Shown: piece after piece, positions 35,573-46,893 of the stretch
Layout: each line of letters opens with the position of its first letter
How positions within the stretch are numbered: position 1 is the first letter of the stretch
Source: Pseudorasbora parva
Lineage: Eukaryota; Chordata; Actinopteri; Cypriniformes; Gobionidae
Length of the DNA stretch: 64,000 bases
NCBI RefSeq assembly: GCF_024679245.1
Contig: NC_090176.1
Coordinates: 17,322,293 to 17,386,292, forward strand
Direction: 5' to 3'
Program-made: the position numbers and the translations under genes
Notes under the pieces: model-generated
Told to the model about the DNA's origin: nothing
The model's database searches: none
Seen by the model: the letters and a program-made list of their open reading frames with translations, nothing else

Positions 35573-35642
35573 TACACACACACACACACGCACACACACA
35601 TTAATGACATCAATTTCAATTTTGGGTGAACTAACCCTTTAA
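35573..35642 (-). repeat. (CA)n and terminal scrap of the GGGTTAGTTCACCC family
   Basis: A CA run at 35574-35600 is followed by ATTAATGACATCAATTTCAA and GGGTGAACTAACCCTTTAA, the end of the dispersed repeat in reverse orientation. Confidence 0.75.
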
Positions 35643-36022
35643 ATACTCTCCTCCCATGAATTTTATGTCTAAAACTCCAACAAATGTATATGGAATAAAC
35701 AAAAATAACTATATCCACACATTTTAGCTCTCATTTATCACTGCATCTTTAGTAAATCATGACAGTAGTTTTTAATGTCAAAAGAGAGCTTGAGCTGACA
35801 CAAGCTGTTAGTAAATCTGGCCCATAATGTTTAAAAAGAAAAGAAAAAAAACTCCTCATAACTGCACATTAAAAATCTAATTGGCTGTGAATGTTATAAA
35901 CAAGCTTATCACTGGATAATTTATCACTTTGTGCTAAGTTTGGACCAAAAATCAAAACAAACTAAAATTTAAGATGCAAAGAACCAACGTCACACTCACA
36001 CAAATCAAGTGTTCATACTCAC
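35643..36022. other. Region expected to hold nectin-like tail sequence; none recognised
   Basis: This lies just beyond the transmembrane exon on the - strand. A cytoplasmic-tail exon of the receptor could be here or further left, but no frame with family similarity was found. Confidence 0.35.
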
Positions 36023-39000
36023 GTCTTGGTTTTGAATAACACAGCACCAACACCAACAAGAAGAGCAACGTTGTAAAAACCAAACAGACCCCAACAGACG
36101 GTGCTGGATTCTTGGAAGAAAGGGTGGCGAGAAGTAAAAAATGGTCAGGTTCACACTTTGACAGTGTTACTGTTATTTTGAAGGGGGTTGACAAAGAATA
36201 TATCCATTTCCACAGACATGGGTTGTCACAGATTAGATTTAGCATGCATACCATGTCCAGGATTGAGATTATTATAATAACATATACAGATAAAAACAAT
36301 CATAGTATCACAGTTTTGAATCTCCACACGTACCTTTAATAATTTCCTTTAGTTTTATCTGATAAAGTGTTGCATGCATAATTACTACCAAATGCATACT
36401 TAATATTTAAAAATTCAGTTAATTCAGTTTTTTTTTAACATTTGAATTAAGAAAGGGTTTTTTTTTTTGCAGCAACATTTTTAATAGGATAAAAGTGTCA
36501 AGAATAACACAAAACACATATTATAATCAATAAAAACAAAAATGGTCTCACCAGTATGAACATTCACATACAGAGAACCTGCTGCGCTTCCATACTGGTT
36601 TGAAGCTTGGCAGATGTACAAGCCGTTGAGGTCAGGGGACAGTTTTGGGAAAAGAAGCTTGTGGCCTTTATAACAGGTACTTGTATTCACTCTGTTAATA
36701 TAGAAAGATATGAAAGATCAGTGAACATGTTCTGGAAGTATATGACATATGCTGTAGTAAAATATATATAAAACAAGGTTGGACAACATCTCAGCCTCAG
36801 ACGTCAGGCCCATGGACCATTGGATGAAAATCTGATACATATGGCACACTTATCTGGAAACACTTCATGTGTTTCAAAGACGTCAATTGATTGGCTGAAT
36901 TCTATAGTATGTCCGTGAAACGTGTGTTGCGTTTTTTAATGGTCCACCAGGAAAAAATGCTTTGATGCTAAACTTCCTCATGGAAGAAAAACGTGTTGTG
37001 TTTACAACTGTGACAATGAGTGCTTACCAGGATCAACTAATTGCTGGATTTTCAAAAGTATGTGGAGAGTGTGGCTCCATTGTTGCAGTAAACTTGCACA
37101 ATGTTCTTAAATGAATAAATCATGGATGCATGCCTGTCTGTTATTCCAAGGACATCGACTTTACATTTTTATGGTCCTAAACATGACAAGGAACAAAACG
37201 AACTGTGATTGGTTGAGTTACATGTCATGTTACATGTCAGTCAGATGGCCATTGGGCAGTCCTTGGCAAATGGAAACTGCAATACAGTCCAGACCTTCTG
37301 CCGTCAGTCTAAAGGTCTGGCTATGCAAGACTAGATAACATATGGTAAACTAGCAACTGCACATAAATACGGTGGCTGAGAGAGCTCAACATGCTGCGCG
37401 ACACATATATTGTGAACGATTCACCCATGCATTTAATTTTTAAATTTTTTATGTCATTGTAATCAAAATACCACAATTTGCTCTCCCTGTAATAAGACTC
37501 ACTTGATGTTTATGACATGTCCTTGTTGCAGTTCAGATCCGCCTCCATTCCGATATGCAGTGCTCACTTTTCATGATCAAAAAAACCCCCACCCATGTAT
37601 AAAATCTTGCCCTAAAAAAAGTAATAAAAAACCTTTCCTATGTTTTTTTCTTGCTCCCTAAGCTGTTTCACATAGAAATATGTCCCAATATGGTAATAAT
37701 GTCATAAAACCCGTGAACCTGACAGTTTAACCACTTTATGCAAAAGCAACTTGTCAGCTTTGTGCAAGTGTTTAAAAATGGTGAGCTTAAGCCTTAGAGA
37801 ATAACAACTGTCACTAATTGAGTCACTTGGTGAGTCAAAAATCATGCTTTTGAGTTAATAATTGATATTTTTTTTTCATAATTATTGGTCAGATTTTCTT
37901 GTTAAGTCAAAATAAACTTATGAAAATACCTTACAGATATCATAGTTTATTTGTGTTTTATGATAATTTTCTATTCTATTTTAGTACACAAACAAAGTTT
38001 GACTGAAATGATCTAAGCTTCTCCATTCAAAAGTTTATTTAGAACAGAGTACTGATTTTGGTTGTAACTTTCAGTAACTCTTCCGTTAAGCACAAGTTGC
38101 ATCCCCCCACCCCCCACATTTTCACATACACATTTTCATTACCTAGTCCAAGTGTAGTTGGTTGGCTCTGGGTTACTATCCACTTCACACGTGAATCCTT
38201 TTGCATTTGTTGGACTGTCAGGGATTATAACCACTGATTCTGGAGGATCTTGAAAAATAAATAAAAATAGCAAAAATAATTACATAGTGAATTATTCTAA
38301 ATACATTTGGAAATTTTGGAAATTAGCAAAGTCAGGCTAGGTCACGATCATACGGTCTTTCAATATCAACAAATGTTAGGTCTCATGGTGTCTGTGTAAT
38401 GGGTATTAATTATAAATTGTGTTTTATTTTAAATTCACACAAAATCCTAATTGTCCTGCTATATATGTATGTGAGAAAAGAAAATGTACTTTTATGAGTT
38501 TTGCATTCATCGTGGTTGTGACATCACTGGCGCCTTGCGCGCTCTCGCTTCAGTCCGAGGGAGTTCTGAGCGGAGCGAGGTATGTATTGTGTGCACTCCG
38601 GTTCAGAAAGAGTGTTATAAGTGAAAATAATCACAAATTAAACGATCGGTTTTGATAATATGTAAAAGAGTATTCACAAGTATGTGATCCATCCTCTTAA
38701 AGCTGTTTTCCTGCATATGTGAAAGTTTAACCGAGTGAATGCAGTGTCACGTTGTACTGTATGTAAGTGTGCAAGTTGGCCTGTGAAGCGTGTCTGCTGA
38801 TATCTTTTCTATGTTCAAATTTTTGACAGGAGAAGGCAGTTTAACTTTGCACAACATTGAATGAAACATATTTACTGCATATTTTCAACTCATGCAGATA
38901 AAGATAACCTCTGAACCAGCAATTCGACTTCAGTCTTTATTCACTACATCAAACAACACAACGCAGAGGAGTAGCCGAGCCGTACTGACAGAGACATGCG

Positions 39001-42000
39001 AGCGGCCCAAACCAGCTACATTTGGTAATCCCTATGGGCCTTTTGCACAAGACTGTTTGAGTTGTAGCCCAAAGCCTGGGAATTCCATCCAAGCAGCTGA
39101 GAGGTTGCTATATCCCACTGTGGGTAGTCATGGTGACAGTCTTTTACATAAATCACCAGGGTGATCTTTGTTTGCGACACCTAAACAAGCTAACACAGCA
39201 GATTTATATTTGGTCTCAGGACAAGATCCTGTCACTCAAAGCAGTCTATATTCCTGGACAAATGAATGTTGAAGCAGATTTACTGTCCAGACAAGAAATA
39301 CCAGTGGCAGAATGGAAACTCCCCCGGTATCTCTGCTCCCAGGAGTTCTAGGCAGAGTTTGCTAAAAAGGGTCTTGCCTCTTACTGATAGTGCCATGTTG
39401 GCAAAACAGAGTTTGGTTCTCTGAGATAATATATATCTTTAAAGCTTGCCCTGGGCGATATTGGAGAGGAGGGACCCTCTGTCTCAGGTGGAGGGGACAA
39501 TATTTTATCCCCGGCCTGAGCTGTGGTACCTTTGTGCTTAGCTCCTGAGGGGCACCAACTGTTTATATATGTAACAGAGGCCAGCTATTAGTTGCTGTGC
39601 GAGTAAACCTCACTACTCTGAATCTTAATTAGCGACTGACTTTAGAGGTTGCAGCCTTTAGCCTCCTTGTTAAAGCATCTGACTCTCATGCCGGACCTGG
39701 GAACAGGGATGATTCCTGTGGTCTTTCTGTGATCTTCCAGTTTGTAGCACAAACTGATTAAGAGGTGATTATTTTAATGAATTATTCATCAGCTTTAGAG
39801 TTTTCCTTGTTTGAACCAGTGCGACAAAGCCGTCACAAAATTAACTTGCAGAATCCATCAGCCTAATGAAGACTCTGAATATGCCCTGAATTGTAAATTC
39901 ATGTAATGCTTCATTGCTTCAGTTTCAGTTTCTGTGCCACCAAAGCCCCTTTTACACTGCGATTCCGGCAAATACACGGATAATGCGACCCAGCATTTGT
40001 TCCCGGGCCGCTAGATTTGGTCCATTCACACTGCCAGCGAAATACCGTAATATGTGCGCTTTCACACACAACCCGTAACGGTCCCGGGGTCGAGTTGACA
40101 CGTGACATCCTGATGTGACGTATAATGGCGGGCGAGCGATCTCAGCTTCAGCGCAGATAGTAAGGAGCTCTGTGGTCTCGACTTGTGTCCAGTTTGCGCT
40201 CATTTCTGCTTGTTTCATTTTAGTTTCTTTTGTATACGAACACTCTCTGCGTTTAAAACACCGACGAGCTCTTCTGGCATTAGTTTCGGCTTTTGTTCAC
40301 ACAGCGCTCGTCCCGGGTCGAATACCGCAATATTACTAGGTCCCCGACCCGGGTCGAATTCGGTAATCAATGTCGGGACGTGGTTGCTTTCACACAGAAG
40401 GAGACCCGGCAATGTTCCGGGAATGTTGCGGGTCCGACGTGCGGTGTGAAAGGGGCTCAAGAGAGCAAAAATATGTTCTCTCAACTTTTTTTATGGTTAT
40501 CTTTATCTTCTATCTTTTTTAGCTGTATTAACCAAAGATTCATTCTTTAGAATCAACAACAATTAATCATCTTCAAAAACAAGTTTTTGTTTCACATAAA
40601 GCGTTGCATTTGGAAAAAGTTTGGATTTTAAATGAAAAGAACGTAAGTCATTTGTAATCAAGCTGTTGGTTGATGCTTACAATGGATGTTTATTGAATAG
40701 TTCAGCACAAGGTCCTCTCTCAGTGTGTGGTGTTTCACCACACATTGGACCTTCTTTTTGTTTAAATGTTTGAATGGGACACCAAGTAGGTAGGACACAA
40801 CAGTAATGGTCCTATTGGGGTGTACTGTATAGTTGATTTCAGTCCTCAGAGACTTTTCCAGATCTCCTAATCTCCACATCACTTCTGCTGCAGGCAATGC
40901 ATGAGAAGCAAAGCATGATGCCAACGTAGCCTCAAAATTATCAGCGACAGGCACCTCCCCTTTCAGGTTAACCGCAGGACGAGCTGCATTTGAAGTGGGA
41001 AAAAAAGCAAATTAATTAAATGCATCAATAAATGTGACTAAAGTAGCCTGCTCTTAGTCTTCTCATAATAATTAAAAGCATTTACTCATTTCACATTTAT
41101 AAACTTCGCTTAACACAAACCATTTCTGCAGGATTACAGTCATTTAAGTCGTGTAGGTTAGAATGGGTACAGCTGGTACAGGGATACATTTGAAACACCT
41201 TAAATAACATGCAAGTCTGATCTGTGATATTTGTTGCACACATGCATATTAGCGCCCTCTTTGATCGTTGGAAATTTAAAGTACATGCACTTCTCCAGTT
41301 CGAAGATATTCGCAAACGTTTTTTTCCAAGGTAAATTTTCACTTCATCACGCCCCTTCCACATTGAATAGTTTCTGTTTTGTTGTGTCATTGAAGGTCAT
41401 TGTACAATCTAAAGAAATCTTTGAGGAGGTCATCAGGGTACAGTTGAGACACAATGTATCAAATGTACCTAGAATCCTATTGTTTAGTTGCACGATGTAA
41501 GATCACATTTTATTGTTAGGCATCTTTACAGCATTAGGGATGGGTGTCTCAACAGTATTGTTCCAATGTACCTGACATGGGTACATTGGAACAAAAAAAA
41601 TCTTCCTGTGTTTATGTGCGAATTGTAGCAAATATGATCTACTTATGGATGCTAATAATTATTCATTAGTAGACAAGTAAAGAAAATGTCATATGAAAAA
41701 AAAAAACACTTCTTTTTAGGCCCTAGTTTTGTTGTGGTAACAGAAAAAGCAAAAAGTGTACCAACTGTACCAGGTCTAACCTAAGCATTAAATATTTTAA
41801 ATAAATTCATGAGTTTCATCATTAGTAAGGAATGAAAACACAGAGATGTGCATATATGTAGGCCTTATGTAACAGAATAACGAACAAGCCATCATACCAC
41901 AAACTGTGACATTGATGTCCGTCGCTAATGGCCCAATAGAAATTAAGTTGAAGATGCATGTGTAGATTCCCTCATCCAGAAGCCTCGTTTTGAGCAGCTG

Positions 42001-42239
42001 AACTGATCCATTTTTCTCTGCAATGTTCCCAATGAATTGTACTCTGTCTCGCAACCCATTTGGCTCTTCAGTTGAGCCATCTTTGCGAATGACGAAGAAG
42101 ATCTTCTCTTCAGGGTTTTCTTTTGTCTTTTTCTTCCACAAAATACGAGTTAGACTATCATCAGTCTCAGTCAAATGACACACCAAAGAGGCGTTTTCTC
42201 CATCTACGACTGTTGTATCATGACCAATAACCTTTACAC
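36023..42239 (-). CDS. Nectin/PVR-like Ig-domain adhesion receptor (partial)
   Basis: Type I membrane receptors of the nectin/PVR family mediate cell adhesion by V-domain pairing. Exons on the - strand with consensus borders: 42239-41898 (V-set), 40983-40681 (second Ig), 38248-38143 and 36691-36552 (third Ig, split), 36110-36023 (transmembrane). Phases join throughout. V-domain marks: ENASLVCHL, GLRDRVQFIG, LLDEGIYTCIF. Second domain: PAAEVMWRLG, RTEINYTVHPNRTITVVSYL, VQCVVKHH. Third: GFTCEVDSNPEPTNYTWT and LNGLYICQASNQYGSAAGSL. The last exon encodes a hydrophobic stretch including WGLFGFYNVALLVGVG then KTKT. Several N-glycosylation sites (NAS, NGS, NVT, NYT, NRT). The signal-peptide exon (upstream of 42239) and tail exons are missing from my reading. 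Closest relatives are nectins and PVR-like genes; the exact orthologue is unclear. Confidence 0.85.
36775..37340. mobile_element. Dispersed repeat in a nectin-like intron (CTTTAGACTGACGG family)
   Basis: Right end reads CCTTCTGCCGTCAGTCTAAA, then GGTCTGGCTATGCAAGACTAG. In complement it resembles the GCCAGACC-rich ends of the element at 9869-10401. The left border is uncertain. No coding function. Confidence 0.5.
37346..38142. other. Nectin-like intron without recognised feature
   Basis: AT-rich intron between the two exons of the third Ig domain. Apart from a C-rich run near 38103-38116, nothing is recognised. Confidence 0.45.
38500..39017. other. Unclassified, possibly LTR-like sequence
   Basis: A GC-richer stretch (CACTGGCGCCTTGCGCGCTC, then GTTCTGAGCGGAGCGAGG) is followed by ACTTCAGTCTTTATTCACTA. 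It differs in style from the surrounding intron and could be an LTR, but no terminal repeat pair was found. Confidence 0.25.
39018..39570 (+). mobile_element. DIRS fragment: RNase H and following region
   Basis: The + strand frame 39130-39348 reads VFYINHQGDLCLRHLNKLTQ, AVYIPGQMNVEADLLSRQE, and VAEWKLP, matching the RNase H end of fish DIRS polyproteins. It continues in broken frames (CPGRYWRGGTLCLRWRGQYF) to about 39550. It is antisense to the nectin-like gene and lies inside its intron. Confidence 0.8.
39650..39722 (+). repeat. Possible tRNA-derived SINE head
   Basis: TTTAGCCTCCTTGTTAAAGC resembles a polymerase III A box (TAGCNNAGTGGTTAA type), followed by ATCTGACTCTCATGCCGGA and a decayed B box (GGGATGATTCCTG). 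No intact cloverleaf, so this is not a functional tRNA. Confidence 0.35.
39941..40459. mobile_element. 513-bp MITE with 3-bp TSD (CAA)
   Basis: Termini AGCCCCTTTTACACTGCG (39944) and, in complement, AGCCCCTTTCACACCGC (to 40456), flanked by CAA on both sides. Internal GACCCGGGTCGAAT palindromes. A 3-bp duplication suits PIF/Harbinger, though CAA is not its usual target. It lies in the nectin-like intron. Confidence 0.7.
40984..41897. other. Nectin-like intron without recognised feature
   Basis: Intron between V-set and second Ig exons. A short inverted pair (TTCCAATGTACC at 41561 with GGTACATTGGAA at 41580) is the only structure noted. Confidence 0.45.
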
Positions 42240-42389
42240 CTGGAAAATACATAATACTTAAATTAAAACAGAGCATGGAGGAGTAGAGATGGAGTATAAT
42301 TCTATGGAATAGAATAGAGTACGAGTACAAACAATGTAGAAAAATGGTAGGCTACTGTGAAAGGCTAGAGCATGCTATGCATGCTAGCA

Positions 42390-42560
42390 TCAGTGTTGGT
42401 ATCCTTATACGTAAAAAAAAGTAGTAATTACTCATTACTCGTCACTACTTTCAAAAATAATATTATTACTTTACTTATTACTTCCTGGGAACATAATTCG
42501 TAATTCGTTAAACTACTTTTTATATTACATTTCTGTTACACCCGAAATAAGTGGTAATTA
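42390..42560 (+). mobile_element. hAT terminal fragment (CAGTGTTGG family)
   Basis: CAGTGTTGGTATCCTTATAC followed by repeated AGTAATTACTCATTACTC and TTACTTTACTTATTACTT resembles a decayed end of the hAT family whose better copy is at 26567. Confidence 0.5.
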
Positions 42561-42815
42561 CGCATTTTCTCTTCAAAATTCTGGCTTTGCATGTGCACCT
42601 CTTTGTGAATGTTACAGTATATTTAAATCATCCAGTTAGTATTTATTTAAACAGAATCATCCTTTCCATTACTTTTTTCACTGAAAAATGCAATCGTTGA
42701 AAAATGCTGTTTTCCCTTCTGTGATAGCTGTCATGATTCAGTGGAAGATCATTTGCTACATACACTATACTTCTGAGTTCTGTTCCATACATACTAACCC
42801 AAAGAAACTTTCTAC

Positions 42816-43074
42816 TAGTGCTATCAAATTGATTAATCGCGTCCAGAATATATATACACACTCATTCATGTATCTATTAAATAAATATTTGCATGTATAT
42901 ACTGTATATATGTATATAATCTATATTATATATAAATATTTTATATATAAATATATTTTTTTCTTATGTGTGTGTGTGTGTGCATTTATATACAGAATTA
43001 CACACAGTACTCACATATTAATTCACTTATTATAACACTTATTTCGGATGCAATTAATTGATTTGACAGCACTA
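42816..43074. mobile_element. hAT MITE (TAGTGCTGTCAA family)
   Basis: Ends TAGTGCTATCAAATTGATTA and, in complement, TAGTGCTGTCAAATCAATTA; the centre is a TA/TG-rich palindrome. A very common cyprinid MITE type. No clear target duplication remains. Confidence 0.8.
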
Positions 43075-43248
43075 CACATGAAACATGAAGCTTATGTGAT
43101 TTGGGAGAATAAAGTATGTTTATATGAGAAATGCTAAGCAGGTGTAAATATAGCTTATTCTAAAATTATACAAGCATATTTGCCCAAATGATTACAATTG
43201 GATTTTCATAACAAAAACGTAATGGTGATTTTGAGTAAATGATTAGTA

Positions 43249-43653
43249 TTAAAGGAACTGTATGTAAGAAATTTATTTCAATTAATCATAAAATGGCCCT
43301 GATATGTCTCTAGACATTAAGAAATCATGCTAATTTCAAATACTTATATCACTGACAACAGTAGTCTGGCCAGGATATTGTCATTTAAAGTTGTTGTTGC
43401 AGCCCTCAACTGAAGTTGATGTTGACATGTTGTGTTTTGGCCTGAAGCTCCACCCTCCACCTATCGACCAATCACAAAGTCAGTAGTGTTTGGGCATCCG
43501 GGTTGCCAGCTCTGCTCTAGTTACCACAGCTTCAGCTACAAACATTCCTGCTGATCCTGCAGCCTATCTGACAACCTTGAGTCAGGGGGAGGGGGAGAAG
43601 GGATACTCCTGCAGTACCAGTTTTGGCCATAATCTTACATACACTTCCTTTAA
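43249..43653. mobile_element. TTAA-target MITE, about 397 bp
   Basis: TTAA at 43249-43252 and 43650-43653 flank AGGAACTGTATGTAAGAAA and, in complement, AGGAAGTGTATGTAAGATT. Non-coding, GC-richer centre. Confidence 0.85.
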
Positions 43654-44718
43654 TTATAAATCCTCATGTATAGTTTGATGCTAATTGTAACTATAATTCA
43701 CCTGTACGCAGATACAATTATATTTCATTCTGTATGTCAAAATAATTCATGTTTGTAAGAAAATGTTTTATTTTGTTTTCTAGAGGGATTTTTGATAATA
43801 GGTAGGTAGAATGTATATCAATATCAAAGGGATGTGGGTGGAAAAGCCATGTAATGACAGAATAAAGTAATGCCAATTAAACTTAATTTTGACAATGTTG
43901 TTATTGCCATCATTCAGTTGTGAATATTAAGAAAATGTATCTAGGAATTGGATAGGATAGGAGTGAATCTGTTCACAGTTAATTTATTCAGATCAATTAT
44001 ATAAAGTTGCAAGATTTTGTAAAAATTTGGTGCTTGTTTTATTCATTGTATTTCATCTAGTTCCAAATGTTTCATTTCACAATTTAGTATTATTAATCTT
44101 CATGATAATAGGCTGACAAAGGATACCATGCTGTGTGGTCAACAGCACATTCCAGGGCCCAGTTTCTGGCCGTAACAGTGGGCAAATGTTTGCTACGTTT
44201 TCACTGGACATTGGTGGACTAACACAAACAACTTGTTCAAAGACACCAGATAAAATGCTAGGACAACTACCAGACACCTCTTAGAGGGCAAGAAGCAGAC
44301 CTCTGGAACCAAGCCCAGGTAGGCCAGGACTTCTCACTGGTCCACATGTATTTTCTGCCCTTCATCCATCTAGGGATTAATTTCTAAGGTCTTGGTCTGT
44401 GACTGCCATACACAATTCCTCCAGATGCAGTAGAAGCCGGTGAAGCAAAGAGAGATCACAATGATTCATCCAAATCCATTCATAACTATGTTAGGAAACC
44501 TTAAAACTGATGTAAATTACACACATCAATCCATTTCATTCTTATTCAAAGTAATAAGTATTCTCAGTGACAACTATTTTTAATGCACCATCTTATGCCA
44601 ATTCAGCTGTTAATGTACAAATTAATGAATGCATGACAGTTCTTCTTTTTTTGTTTGGAATAGTATATTACCAATTTTTTTGCTTAGTATATTACCAAAG
44701 GTATTCTGGTGGTGGTTT
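43654..44718. other. No recognised feature
   Basis: Intergenic or distal nectin-like intron. No signal-peptide exon or other coding similarity recognised. Confidence 0.4.
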
Positions 44719-45112
44719 GAAAAAACTAGGGCTGCACGTTTTCAAGTTTTTCATTAACCGTTAACCGAGGCCCTTAGCGGTTAATACTCGATTAACCATA
44801 GTGTGCGTCAGGGTTATTTTTAGTTTATTAATTTGACGACCACCATCTCCGTAGTGAACGCGCCTATAGAGAGAAATGCACATCATGGATTACATAATCA
44901 GAGAGTAGCCTATTTCTTTTCGTTTTAAATTGTTAAAAGACATTTCAGCTCTGGCCATCTTGCTTTCAGTCCGCGATTAGCTTTTTTGTTTTCTTCATTA
45001 CAGTTAAAGTAACGTCTGCTTTTCTCTAGTCATTCACAAGTTTCTCACTTCAAACTTTCTTTCTTCTGATCCGGTTTGCACAGCGCGCGTGGCTCGCGCT
45101 CTGCTTCTGCCC

Positions 45113-45225
45113 TAATGCGACTTTTAGTCCAGTGCGACGTATGTTATTTTCCTCTTCATGACGCATATTTTGACTGATGCGACTCATACTCCGGAGCAAC
45201 TTATAGCCTGAAAAATGCGGTAAGC
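45113..45225. repeat. Repeated TAAGTCGCA-type motifs
   Basis: On the - strand, related motifs follow each other: ATAAGTTGCTCCGG, ATGAGTCGCATCAG, AATATGCGTCATGA, ACGTCGCACTGG, AAAAGTCGCATTAGG. Such spaced repeats are subterminal binding-site-like arrays of a widespread vertebrate DNA transposon family. A second copy is at 47137-47249. Confidence 0.6.
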
Positions 45226-45358
45226 ACTGCATTGCAATACTTGCATTTCGCCCCGTCACTCTCATTTTTAAAGTGCTCCCACGCTTTCTTTGCCCGCTTA
45301 GAAAGCTGGTCATGACTTCTTCTTGTGGATACTACCCTAACCCTATGGATACTACATA

Positions 45359-46893
45359 CAGTATTGTTCAAAATAATAGCAGTACAATGTGACTAACCAG
45401 AATAATCAAGGTTTTTCGTATATTTTTTTATTGCTACGTGGCAAACAAGTTACCAGTAGGTTCAGTAGATTCTCAGAAAACAAATGAGACCCAGCATTCA
45501 TGATATGCACGCTCTTAAGGCTGTGCAATTGGGCAATTAGTTGAATTAGTTGAAAGGGGTGTGTTCAAAAAAATAGCAGTGTGGCATTCAATCACTGAGG
45601 TCATCAATTTTGTGAAGAAACAGGTGTGAATTAGGTGGCCCCTATTTAAGGATGAAGCCAACACTTGTTCAACATGCATTTGAAAGCTGAGGAAAATGGG
45701 TCGTTCAAGACATTGTTCAGAAGAACAGCGTACTTTGATTAAAAAGTTGATTAGAGAGGGGAAAACCTATAAAGAGGTGCAAAAAATGATAGGCTGTTCA
45801 GCTAAAATGATCTCCAATGCCTTAAAATGGAGAGCAAAACCAGAGAGACGTGGAAGAAAACGGAAGACAACCATCAAAATGGATAGAAGAATAACCAGAA
45901 TGGAAAAGGCTCAGCCAATGATCACCTCCAGGATGATCAAAGACAGTCTGGAGTTACCTGTAAGTACTGTGACAGTTAGAAGACGTCTGTGTGAAGCTAA
46001 TCTATTTTCAAGAATCCCCCGCAAAGTCCCTCTGTTAAAAAAAAGGCATGTGCAGAATAGGTTACAATTTGCCAAAGAACACATCAACTGGCCTAAAGAG
46101 AAATGGAGGAACATTTTGTGGACTGATGAGAGTAAAATTTCTCTTTTTGGGTCCAAGGGCCACAGGCAGTTTGTGAGACGACCCCCAAACTCTGAATTCA
46201 AGCCACAGTACACAGTGAAGACAGTGAAGCATGGAGGTGCAAGCATCATGATATGGGCATGTTTCTCCTACTATGGTGTTGGGCCTATTTATCGCATACC
46301 AGGGATCATGGATCAGTTTGCATATGTTAAAATACTTGAAGAGGTCATGTTGCCCTATGCTGAAGAGGACATGCCCTTGAAACGGTTGTTTCAACAAGAC
46401 AATGACCCAAAACACACTAGTAAACGGGCAAAGTCTTGGTTCCAAACCAACAAAATTAATGTTATGGAGTGGCCAGCCCAATCTCCAGACCTTAATCCAA
46501 TTGAGAACTTGTGGGGTGATATCAAAAATGCTGTTTCTGAAGCAAAACCAAGAAATGTGAATGAATTGTGGAATGTTGTTAAAGAATCATGGAGTGGAAT
46601 AACAGCTGAGAGGTGCCACAAGTTGGTTGACTCCATGCCACACAGATGTCAAGCAGTTTTAAAAAACTGTGGTCATACAACTAAATATTAGTTTAGTGAT
46701 TCACAGGATTGCTAAATCCCAGAAAAAAAAAATGTTTGTACAACATAGTTTTGAGTTTGTACAGTCAAAGGTAGACACTGCTATCTACTGAACCTACTGG
46801 TAACTTGTTTGCCACGTAGCAATAAAAAATATACTAAAAACCTTGATTATTCTGGTTAGTCACATTGTACTGCTATTATTTTGAACAATACTG
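45359..46893 (+). mobile_element. Intact Tc1-type transposon, copy 1
   Basis: The 1535-bp element is flanked by TA (45357-45358, 46894-46895). Its TIRs of about 110 bp start CAGTATTGTTCAAAATAATA at both ends and differ at only about two positions. It encodes one uninterrupted transposase. All features of an autonomous Tc1 element are present. Confidence 0.95.
45696..46691 (+). CDS. Tc1-family transposase, full length, DD34E
   Basis: The 331-aa enzyme cuts and pastes Tc1 elements at TA sites in the nucleus. The N-terminal part (residues 1-110) has paired-type helix-turn-helix features: EEQRTLIKKLIREGKTYKEV, then a basic hook ERRGRKRKTT at 50-59. The catalytic domain shows [12 protein letters not shown] with D144, [12 protein letters not shown] with D235 and [14 protein letters not shown] with E270; 34 residues separate the last two, giving DD34E. 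Length is normal for Tc1 (about 340). The start is the ATG after GCTGAGGAAA in the usual place about 340 bp from the TIR start. No stops or frameshifts. It may be active, but expression cannot be judged. Confidence 0.96.
   Translation: MGRSRHCSEEQRTLIKKLIREGKTYKEVQKMIGCSAKMISNALKWRAKPERRGRKRKTTIKMDRRITRMEKAQPMITSRMIKDSLELPVSTVTVRRRLCEANLFSRIPRKVPLLKKRHVQNRLQFAKEHINWPKEKWRNILWTDESKISLFGSKGHRQFVRRPPNSEFKPQYTVKTVKHGGASIMIWACFSYYGVGPIYRIPGIMDQFAYVKILEEVMLPYAEEDMPLKRLFQQDNDPKHTSKRAKSWFQTNKINVMEWPAQSPDLNPIENLWGDIKNAVSEAKPRNVNELWNVVKESWSGITAERCHKLVDSMPHRCQAVLKNCGHTTKY

Noticed and set aside
44041..44460. Possible coding remnant with a - strand frame (44277-44077)
   Set aside because: No recognisable domain and no splice borders; cannot be supported.
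45050..45313. 87-codon frame duplicated at 47074-47337
   Set aside because: Identical because the 2-kb unit is duplicated, not because of selection; it overlaps a non-coding motif array.
45911..46636. Long antisense open frames over the Tc1 transposase
   Set aside because: They mirror the real coding strand of the transposase and repeat in copy 2; no independent protein signature.
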